From positions 1 to 11,701 of the forward strand of contig CAKRCJ010000046.1 of the NCBI GenBank assembly GCA_934307185.1: 11,701 nucleotides of DNA, given 5' to 3'. A program made the position numbers and the translations under genes. The notes under the pieces are model-generated. The model saw only the letters and a list, made by a program, of their open reading frames with translations, was not told the DNA's origin and made no database searches. Within the stretch, counting starts at the first letter, position 1. The number at the start of each line of letters is the position of its first letter. This document shows positions 6,746-11,701 of this stretch, in pieces. Origin of the DNA: an uncultured Roseburia sp. Its GTDB lineage: Bacteria; Bacillota; Clostridia; Lachnospirales; Lachnospiraceae.

Positions 6746-7264
6746 TTATGTTTCTACTGTACCGCGTTCTAACCTTCTTAAAAGTGTCACAATTGGTACA
6801 ATTAAAATTCCACAGAAAAAGTTGCTGACACCATGTACAAAATCCCATGGCAGCCCCGCAATAATCCATGCAATCATTCCTTTGAAACTGAGTCCAAATA
6901 AAATTGCCTGTGCCGGTGCGTATAAGGTTCCAAATAAAAAACCATGACTGGCATTGACTACCATATATACAATCGGTCTTACTTTTTTGGGCATTTTCTG
7001 CGGAAGAAGCATGGTTACTCCCCACAAAATCGTCCACAAATACAAATATGGAATCCACCAGGTGGCAAAGCCCGTAAATAATCCGTTTAAAAATACATAC
7101 GTATAAATCGGATAAAGTGCCTTTTTCCGGTAGGCAATCGTGAATGCCATCGTAAATACCCCAAGTAAATGCACGTTAGGGGCAACTTCCATGACGACCT
7201 TTGATGCATACATTAAAGCTCCAAGCATTCCGAATATGGTCAGTTCTCTTGTAGTTAGTTTCAT
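6746..7264 (-). CDS. ECF transporter S component (substrate unknown)
   Basis: The protein has 172 residues with about six membrane helices and is rich in aromatic residues (TWWIPYLYLWTILWG near 68-82). Helix 1 carries an A-x3-A motif (Ala16, Ala20), which S components use to contact the EcfT subunit. Length and layout fit a substrate-binding S subunit of an energy-coupling-factor importer, which captures a vitamin or cofactor in the membrane. No EcfA or EcfT gene is in the window, so it must share an energising module encoded elsewhere (group II type). Its ATG overlaps the stop of the upstream lipoprotein gene by one base (TAATG) and no Shine-Dalgarno is seen, so translation is probably coupled. 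The lipoprotein may feed it substrate; this is inference. It ends at a strong terminator. Confidence 0.82.
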   Translation of the reverse strand: MKLTTRELTIFGMLGALMYASKVVMEVAPNVHLLGVFTMAFTIAYRKKALYPIYTYVFLNGLFTGFATWWIPYLYLWTILWGVTMLLPQKMPKKVRPIVYMVVNASHGFLFGTLYAPAQAILFGLSFKGMIAWIIAGLPWDFVHGVSNFFCGILIVPIVTLLRRLERGTVET

Positions 7265-7794
7265 TATTTTTCAACTTTGAAGGAATAGGTATCTCCCTCG
7301 GTTACAGGTGTGGAATCAACACCTGTTGCTGCATACTCATCATTAATATAAAATGCCCAGTAAGTCTGGTCTGCATCATAATCTGCGGTAATTCCGTTTA
7401 CAGTCTTAACATAAAGACCATATTCACTGTCATCACCTGCAATTAAGTTTTCCTCTAATAAAGCGTCTCCGACTGTCTCTTTGTCGGTATGGATTTCAAA
7501 ATCTGTCTCATTTCCATCTGCATCAATAACAACAAACATGAACTTCGTGTTACCTTCACCAAGAACAATTACAGAAGCCTCTGTGCTTTCCACACTCTCT
7601 GTTTCTGGTACAGTTTCCTCTGTCGCCTGCTGTGTTTCCTCTTTTTCACCGGAAACCTGTGTCGTTGTCTCTGAAGTTGTCGTACCTGCTGTTTCGTCTT
7701 TTTTGTCACCACATCCAACTGTAGTAAATGCCATAGCCACAATCAGCATCATACAAAGAAGCATGGATTTTAATTTCTTAGCTGTTACTCTCAT
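7264..7794 (-). CDS. DUF4430 surface lipoprotein
   Basis: From the chosen ATG (7792-7794) the protein has 176 residues. It begins with a basic stretch (RVTAKKLK), a hydrophobic core and a lipobox-like TVGC with Cys28 as the lipidation site. A low-complexity Thr/Glu/Ser linker follows (about 35-75), then a DUF4430 domain (about 84-176) with typical elements: IDADGNETDFEIHT, GDALLEENLI, GLYVKTVNG, YWAFYIN, EGDTYSF. DUF4430 resembles the C-terminal beta domain of transcobalamin and intrinsic factor, which suggests ligand binding outside the membrane. A ligand is not shown. The frame is open to 7941, but that start would have almost no leader after the predicted promoter and would bury the signal peptide. 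GGGAG nine bases before 7794 supports the shorter form. It is coupled by TAATG to the S-component gene. Confidence 0.85.
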   Translation of the reverse strand: MRVTAKKLKSMLLCMMLIVAMAFTTVGCGDKKDETAGTTTSETTTQVSGEKEETQQATEETVPETESVESTEASVIVLGEGNTKFMFVVIDADGNETDFEIHTDKETVGDALLEENLIAGDDSEYGLYVKTVNGITADYDADQTYWAFYINDEYAATGVDSTPVTEGDTYSFKVEK

Positions 7795-7943
7795 TTTCGT
7801 TTTCTCCCTTTTGACTTTATTTTTTTCATCACTGTCCGTACTATGCGGACACTTTACAATAAGCTTTCCTTTTGCCTCACTCGCGGCTTTTTCTAAGGAA
7901 TGAAAATGACCGGACATTTTCTTTTTATTGTGAAAAAACAACA
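7795..7943 (-). promoter_or_regulatory. 149-base leader of the DUF4430/ECF operon with competing stems
   Basis: Between the predicted transcription start (about 7943) and the lipoprotein ATG lies a leader in which TGTCCG occurs twice on the minus strand (7911-7916 and 7846-7851) and its complement CGGACA once (7833-7838). The near pair makes a perfect 6-bp hairpin with a 7-base loop. The far pair would be an alternative. Mutually exclusive stems are typical of riboswitches and attenuators, but I match this to no known riboswitch class and see no T-run terminator inside. The lipoprotein frame is open throughout the leader with no Shine-Dalgarno for any upstream ATG. Confidence 0.35.
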
Positions 7944-7949
7944 GGGTTT

Positions 7950-7978
7950 ATATTAGCATATAACTTTTTCATTGGCAA
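7950..7978 (-). promoter_or_regulatory. Promoter of the DUF4430/ECF operon
   Basis: On the minus strand, TTGCCA (7973-7978) and TAATAT (7950-7955) are exactly 17 bases apart, and TGC just before the -10 gives an extended -10. Both hexamers are five-of-six and near-consensus matches. The 25-base tandem repeat lies immediately upstream. Confidence 0.7.
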
Positions 7979-7982
7979 GCTT

Positions 7983-8030
7983 TCTCTTCCGTTACCCCGG
8001 TATCCTATCTCTTCCATTACCCCGGTATCC
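7983..8030. repeat. Tandem 25-base repeat just upstream of the DUF4430/ECF promoter
   Basis: Two copies of a 23-base unit (7983-8005 and 8008-8030) differ at one base (G or A before the TTACCCCGGTATCC core) and are separated by TA, giving a period of 25. The unit is markedly more GC-rich than the surrounding intergenic DNA. The first copy ends 4 bases from the -35 hexamer. The position and the period of more than two helical turns fit paired regulator sites on one DNA face. Only two copies exist, so it is not a CRISPR array. Confidence 0.7.
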
Positions 8031-8085
8031 CTGTTTTGCAGGAAATCAAATAACTATTTCGCTGTTTTTCTGCGTTGTCTGCTCC

Positions 8086-9414
8086 CTACGCCTCCCGTTT
8101 TTTCAGCCATAAAAATGCTGCCACACAAATAATTACGGAAAGCAGCGAGCCTGCCGGTGCTGCCATTCCCATCGGGAAAAGTGTATCTGCAAAGTATTTT
8201 GACGCAAGATAAGAGCCGGGTACGCGCACAAGTGTAATTGCCAGAATGTTATGCATAAATCCAATATACGATTTTCCATAGGCACAGAAATAGCCGCTGA
8301 AACAGAAATGTGCGCCGGCAAAAATACAGTCTACAATGTAACTGCTGATATACTGGCCTCCAAGCAGAATAACAGCCGCATCTGTTGTAAACAGCCCGAC
8401 AATGTTCGAAGCCGTCAATTCTACGACAATTGTCGCAAGTATGCCATAACAGGTGGTAATCATAATTGTATAACGAAGTGTCTTCGTGGCACGGTCATGC
8501 TTTCCTGCACCGATATTCTGTGCAGATAATGCCGAAACAGTTGCAAGCATGGAAGATGGGATAATAAAAATGGCACTGATAACTTTTTCCACAATGCCGA
8601 CTGCCGCCGCATCATCAAGCCCCCTGTGGTTGGCAATCACGGTAATAATGATAAATGCAACCTGAATACAGCCATCCTGAACCGCAACCGGAATTCCGAT
8701 TTTTAAAATTTCTCCCATCACTTCTTTTTTGGGAATAAAATTTTCTTTTTTCAATTTAATTCCACTCTGTTTTTTCCGTATGGCAATAAGTGCCACAAAA
8801 ACGCTGCAGGTCTGCGAAAGTGTTGTCGCAAATGCTGCCCCCGAAGGTCCAAAACCAAGCGCCCCGATAAACACGTAATCTAAAAGAATGTTCATAACAC
8901 AGGCAATTCCAATAAAATACATCGGGCTTTTTGAGTCCCCCAGCCCCCGGAAAATCGAGCTTATTATATTATATGCTGTAATAAAAGGAATCCCGATAAA
9001 ACAGATGGTTAAATACTGAATGGTTCCATCGACAGCTTCCGCGGGTATCCCGATTAACGTTACAATATCCGAAACGAAAAAAAGCAGCACACCGGTAATA
9101 GTAATGGCAAGTATCATAAATAATGTAATCGTATTGCCAACTGCCTCTGCCGCGTCCTCAAGCTTTCCGGCACCAACTGCCCGCCCGATTGTGACGGTTG
9201 TACCCATAGCAATCCCTACGATAACCACCGTGAGCATATGCATGACCTGGCTTCCGTTAGAAACCGCTGTAATGCTGTCCACACCACAACATTGTCCTGT
9301 AATGAACAAATCCGCCATTCCGTAGAGCGTCTGTAAAAAATAAGAAAAAAGATAAGGCAGTGCAAAAAATACAATTGTTTTAAATACACTGCCTGTTGTC
9401 AGATTTTTTTCCAT
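8086..9414 (-). CDS. MATE-family efflux transporter (second copy)
   Basis: This 442-residue protein has about 12 membrane helices and is a MATE exporter of a different subgroup from the one at 1101, with little similarity beyond the fold. It begins LTTGSVFKTIVFFALPYLFSY, then LYGMADLFITGQCCGVDSITAVS. Family hallmarks include AMGTTVTIGRAVGAGK, IFRGLGDSKSPMYF and SALSAQNIGAGKHDRA. It should export small, often cationic or toxic compounds using an ion gradient. The ATG at 9412-9414 lacks a normal Shine-Dalgarno; the only good one (GAAGGAG, 9472-9478) lies beyond a hairpin. The next Met (residue 33) would delete helix 1. A MerR-type promoter is upstream, so induction by a toxic ligand is likely. 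No terminator is found downstream. Confidence 0.93.
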   Translation of the reverse strand: MEKNLTTGSVFKTIVFFALPYLFSYFLQTLYGMADLFITGQCCGVDSITAVSNGSQVMHMLTVVIVGIAMGTTVTIGRAVGAGKLEDAAEAVGNTITLFMILAITITGVLLFFVSDIVTLIGIPAEAVDGTIQYLTICFIGIPFITAYNIISSIFRGLGDSKSPMYFIGIACVMNILLDYVFIGALGFGPSGAAFATTLSQTCSVFVALIAIRKKQSGIKLKKENFIPKKEVMGEILKIGIPVAVQDGCIQVAFIIITVIANHRGLDDAAAVGIVEKVISAIFIIPSSMLATVSALSAQNIGAGKHDRATKTLRYTIMITTCYGILATIVVELTASNIVGLFTTDAAVILLGGQYISSYIVDCIFAGAHFCFSGYFCAYGKSYIGFMHNILAITLVRVPGSYLASKYFADTLFPMGMAAPAGSLLSVIICVAAFLWLKKREA

Positions 9415-9478
9415 ATATATGCTGTCTGATACTTTTTTATTTTTAAAATGGTTTTATGCGTATCAGACTGTCTCCTTC
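9412..9478 (-). promoter_or_regulatory. Leader hairpin between Shine-Dalgarno and start codon of the MATE gene
   Basis: On the minus strand, GAAGGAG (9472-9478) is followed by ACA and then a perfect 9-bp stem, GTCTGATAC (9460-9468) with GTATCAGAC (9424-9432), enclosing a 27-base A/T-rich loop. Nine bases later comes the ATG (9412-9414). Linearly the ribosome binding site is 57 bases from the ATG. With the hairpin formed the gap is 12. This suggests a split ribosome binding site closed by RNA folding. The same inverted repeat could instead be a DNA operator. Confidence 0.55.
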
Positions 9479-9484
9479 AGAAAC

Positions 9485-9515
9485 ATCTTAAACCCTACAG
9501 CCGTTGTAAAGTCAA
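9485..9515 (-). promoter_or_regulatory. MerR-family-type promoter of the second MATE gene
   Basis: TTGACT (9510-9515) and TAAGAT (9485-9490) on the minus strand are separated by 19 bases instead of 17. The spacer contains an imperfect dyad: ACCCTACAG (9492-9500), CCG, TTGTAAAGT (9504-9512) on the plus strand, with six of nine positions symmetric. A 19-bp spacer over a dyad is the hallmark of promoters activated by MerR-family regulators, many of which control multidrug pumps. No MerR gene is in the window. Transcription would start around 9477-9479. Confidence 0.7.
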
Positions 9516-9520
9516 GGTTT

Positions 9521-10102
9521 TTATTTTACGGTAAGAAATAATCCGGATTTTTTTAATGCCGGACGAAGTGCCATATAGATTGCAACTGCCACAATAACAG
9601 AAAGCACCGCATTTACACTTGTCGCAGTAATGTTCCATGCAAGCGTCACTTCTGCTGCCGGTTTTCCGATAATCACACGTTTGTAAAAATATCCTACCAG
9701 CGGGTCGAAAATAACGTTAAATAACATTCCGCAGACTGCTGCGATAACCGTCCATTTGAATACATGCTTTGTATCTGTAGAGGTTGAAATTTTTCCTAAT
9801 TTGTGTGCAATGAGTCCGGTAATTAATCCGATACAGAACTTTAAAATAAAAGTCTTTGGTGCATAAATAATGTAAACCGGGTCTAATAAATCTCCGATTG
9901 TCATTCCGATCGCTCCACCAATTCCACCATATACACCGCCAAGTAACAATGCCCCTAAAACACATACTGCATTTCCAAGGTGAAACGATGTCGCATCCCC
10001 ACCCGGAAGTGCAATTTTAATCTGTAAAAAAGTAAATACAACATAAGATAACGCTGCCATTAATGCAGTTAAGGTAAGTTTATAGGTCTTTTCATTTCTC
10101 AT
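9521..10102 (-). CDS. ECF transporter S component, PF07155-like
   Basis: The protein has 193 residues and about six membrane helices. It starts KLTLTALMAALSYVVFTF, with an A-x3-A motif in helix 1 (Ala13, Ala17) for EcfT contact. The central stretch (FHLGNAVCVLGALLLGGVYG, then IGMTIGDLLDPVYIIYAPKTFILK) is typical of the riboflavin-type ECF S-component family PF07155, whose members take up various vitamins and precursors. The substrate cannot be assigned. GAGGAG eight bases before the ATG gives a firm start. No energising module is nearby, so a shared one is implied. Its stop codon lies only 5 bases from the -35 element of the next gene's promoter. The 136-base upstream gap shows no riboswitch I recognise, and I could not settle on a promoter there. 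Confidence 0.87.
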   Translation of the reverse strand: MRNEKTYKLTLTALMAALSYVVFTFLQIKIALPGGDATSFHLGNAVCVLGALLLGGVYGGIGGAIGMTIGDLLDPVYIIYAPKTFILKFCIGLITGLIAHKLGKISTSTDTKHVFKWTVIAAVCGMLFNVIFDPLVGYFYKRVIIGKPAAEVTLAWNITATSVNAVLSVIVAVAIYMALRPALKKSGLFLTVK

Positions 10103-10238
10103 AATAAGTTCTCCTCTGGTAAATTTTCAGGCTGTTTTCACCATGGTTTTCTTTTTTCCAGTCCTTACCACATATCTTACGCAAAATTGGCTTTGTGTAT
10201 ATATCCACTTTTATTTAATTTGAGCAGTCCAGTTTTTA

Positions 10239-11081
10239 TTATTCCACTCTAAACTCTTCAAATTCCATATCCAGAATTCTCACATTTCCCTCTGTATCAT
10301 AATCAAAATATATATTTACCGTACCAAGCAAATCTTCTCTGCCGCCACAGCCTTCTATCCCCTGCGTAGCAATCAAACAGTCCTTGTCGCCATAACTTCC
10401 ACAGGTAATGCTCCAAATGCCCCACGGGCTAATCCAGCCTGCTTCGTCTCCTTCCTTTAAATTGGACTGCTGATACTGTTTCCACCCGGTCAGTACATCC
10501 TCGTCATACTGCTTGTCCCATTCCTTTAATTGCTTATAATGGTTTGTAAAATCATAAGAAATTTTCTTATCCAGCCCTTCACAGGAGATAGTAAACTGAT
10601 ATTCTCCGGCATCCTTAACCATTCTGACCGGAAAACATGAGCCGTAGGAAAAATAATCTTCCTTTTCATCATGGATTTTCGGAAATACCTTAAAGTTTTC
10701 TCCCTCTTTCTTTAAAACGACAAACTCCTCTAAATCTCCGTCATTGGTATCCGGTGAAAAACTGAAAAATATTTCTTTTTCCCCATCATGATCAAGGTCA
10801 ATATATGCCGCTTCCCCGATATTTCTTAACCAGATTTTATACTCATAATCCCAGATATCCTCACCATTAAAAAAGAGACTTATAGTGTCATGGTATTCGC
10901 CTGAAATAGTGGCATATTCCTCCACCCCGTTTCCGTCAATGTCACCAAGTTTCTTCTCTGTTTCTGGTTCAGAAATCTTCGAAGTAGTTGTTATGATTTC
11001 ATCTGTCTGCGTAATTTTCCCGGTTACGGTACATAATAGAATTAGAATTACCGGAAATAAAACTCCCCATTGTTTTTTCAT
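10239..11081 (-). CDS. Secreted or membrane-anchored protein with two Asp-rich (FG-GAP/VCBS-like) motifs
   Basis: From the ATG at 11079-11081 the protein has 280 residues. Residues 1-21 are a signal peptide or anchor (MKKQWGVLFPVILILLCTVT); the Cys17 context is not a good lipobox. Two calcium-binding-type motifs follow, DIDGNGVEE (47-55) and DLDHDGEKE (95-103), each leading into a hydrophobic beta strand, as in FG-GAP/VCBS-like repeats. The rest is rich in aromatic and acidic residues with several cysteines (SCEG, ITCG, GCGG) and is not recognised. The protein is probably extracytoplasmic; its function is unknown. A longer frame reaches 11195 but would overlap the upstream gene and bury the signal sequence. 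The Shine-Dalgarno is poorly spaced (AAGGG 13 bases before the ATG, AGAAGG directly before it). It is likely cotranscribed with the VOC gene 28 bases upstream. Confidence 0.75.
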   Translation of the reverse strand: MKKQWGVLFPVILILLCTVTGKITQTDEIITTTSKISEPETEKKLGDIDGNGVEEYATISGEYHDTISLFFNGEDIWDYEYKIWLRNIGEAAYIDLDHDGEKEIFFSFSPDTNDGDLEEFVVLKKEGENFKVFPKIHDEKEDYFSYGSCFPVRMVKDAGEYQFTISCEGLDKKISYDFTNHYKQLKEWDKQYDEDVLTGWKQYQQSNLKEGDEAGWISPWGIWSITCGSYGDKDCLIATQGIEGCGGREDLLGTVNIYFDYDTEGNVRILDMEFEEFRVE

Positions 11082-11109
11082 CCTTCTTGTAATTCCCTTC
11101 TCCTGATTT

Positions 11110-11499
11110 TTATTTTTCTTCAAAAAATTCGATTTCTTCCCCAACCGGTCCGATACAAAATGCCACTCTCGCCGGAAATGCCGGGTTTGACGCAATCACA
11201 ATATCTTTCGGCTCTACTGTTACCTTATATCCACTGTCCCGGACAATCTGAATACACTTATCCACATTACTCGTCTTAAATGCGAAATGCCGGATGCTTC
11301 CCTGCGGAAGTTCCTCTGATGCATTGGTAAATACCTCGACTAATCCTGCGCCTGTCTCAAACATAAATCCCTCTAACTCCGGCTTGCCCCAGGAGCGGAG
11401 AATCGGAAGTCCTAATAATTCCCCGTAAAAATGTTTTACCTTTGCAATCTCGTCCTTTGTACATTTGATACACACATGATGAATGCCCTGAATTAACAT
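11110..11499 (-). CDS. VOC-family (glyoxalase/dioxygenase-fold) protein
   Basis: The 129-residue protein has the paired beta-alpha-beta-beta-beta modules of the vicinal oxygen chelate fold. The start is GIHHVCIKC, with VKHFYGELLGLPILRSWG in module 1 and SIRHFAFKTSN starting module 2. Four likely metal ligands are in the usual places: His8, Glu55 (LVEVF), His71 (RHFAF) and Glu124 (EEIEFF). This fits a metal-dependent lyase, epimerase or isomerase of the glyoxalase I group, but the substrate cannot be inferred. The ATG at 11497-11499 is preferred because GAGG lies eight bases upstream. ATGs at 11505 and 11532 are possible but badly spaced. It is the first gene of a probable two-gene unit with the secreted protein. 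Confidence 0.85.
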   Translation of the reverse strand: MLIQGIHHVCIKCTKDEIAKVKHFYGELLGLPILRSWGKPELEGFMFETGAGLVEVFTNASEELPQGSIRHFAFKTSNVDKCIQIVRDSGYKVTVEPKDIVIASNPAFPARVAFCIGPVGEEIEFFEEK

Positions 11500-11532
11500 A
11501 TTCATTTCCTCACTTTCTCTTTTCATAAACAA

Positions 11533-11701
11533 TTGCTGCTAAAACTTTTTAAATTAAATAACTCTATTCTCATCATACCTAATTTTTTTACATCTTAAAA
11601 GACTTTTTAAATCCAAAACCGGATTTTAGGTAATGTAGTGCTGCAGATTTTGCGGCTATCGCCTTAAGGTAACGAACGGCAGCAGGAAAGAAATTTTACA
11701 A
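11533..11701. other. Intergenic region at window edge with inverted repeats
   Basis: There is no gene here; all frames are closed. A possible -10, TATGAT (11572-11577, minus strand), has only a weak -35 (TTTTAA, 11595-11600) for the VOC gene. Inverted repeats seen are ACCTAA/TTAGGT (11577-11582 and 11626-11631), AAATCC/GGATTT (11609-11614 and 11621-11626, 6-base loop) and TGCTGC/GCAGCA (11639-11644 and 11679-11684). The last encloses a small GGC-TATC-GCC hairpin. The 11639-11684 stretch is more GC-rich than its surroundings and may be part of a structured RNA or operator that continues outside the window. Confidence 0.35.

Noticed and set aside
7795..7941. A 49-residue N-terminal extension of the DUF4430 protein
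   Set aside because: It would place the lipoprotein signal internally and start right at the predicted transcription start without a Shine-Dalgarno. The ATG at 7794 has GGGAG and begins a normal signal peptide.
7983..8030. Start of a CRISPR array
   Set aside because: Only two units with a 2-base spacer are present; there are no spacer-length inserts and no cas genes.
9020..9325. A 101-codon plus-strand frame rich in Val, Ile, Thr and Pro
   Set aside because: It is the reverse complement of membrane helices of the MATE gene and has no ribosome binding site or recognisable domain.
10103..10238. Possible riboswitch (THF, preQ1 or TPP) ahead of the PF07155-type S component
   Set aside because: I looked for the core motifs of these classes on the minus strand and found none. 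Only weak short pairings such as CTGG/CCAG and GGT/ACC are present.

Overview
The window looks like chromosomal DNA from a strict anaerobe of the class Clostridia, most probably Lachnospiraceae. This is judged from the gene families (reverse rubrerythrin, an Fe-only hydrogenase system regulator, two ECF S components without a local energising module, a DUF4430 lipoprotein), the AT-rich intergenic DNA and the strong AGGAGG-type ribosome binding sites. No species can be named. No rRNA, tRNA, CRISPR array, insertion sequence or phage gene is seen.

Left part (1-5654), mainly plus strand. A reverse rubrerythrin, missing only its first codon or so, ends at a clear terminator. Next is a 516-base gap holding a 32-residue amphipathic peptide gene on the minus strand (751-849), divergent from a MATE exporter gene (1101-2423) that is followed 8 bases later by an AraC-family regulator (2432-3289). 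The gap also carries three copies of a 9-base motif, an AT-rich dyad and a 9-bp inverted repeat over the peptide gene's predicted promoter. A 756-residue membrane GGDEF-EAL protein follows, with a degenerate GGDEF motif and an intact EAL domain.

Right part (5669-11532), all minus strand. In the order of transcription, from the right: a VOC/glyoxalase-fold protein and a secreted Asp-motif protein (28 bases apart); an ECF S component of the PF07155 type; a second MATE exporter behind what looks like a MerR-family promoter with 19-bp spacing and a leader hairpin separating the only good Shine-Dalgarno sequence from the start codon; a DUF4430 lipoprotein and a second ECF S component with TAATG overlap, ending at a strong terminator; then a low-molecular-weight protein tyrosine phosphatase and a TM1266-type hydrogenase regulator, which ends 14 bases from the convergent GGDEF-EAL gene.

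The themes are small-molecule efflux (two MATE pumps under different control), vitamin-type uptake (two S components, one with a surface lipoprotein) and anaerobic redox or second-messenger regulation. The items most worth a second look are the delta-lysin-like peptide gene, the MerR-type promoter plus split ribosome binding site of the second MATE gene, the leader and tandem repeat upstream of the DUF4430/ECF operon, and the DUF4430-ECF pairing itself.
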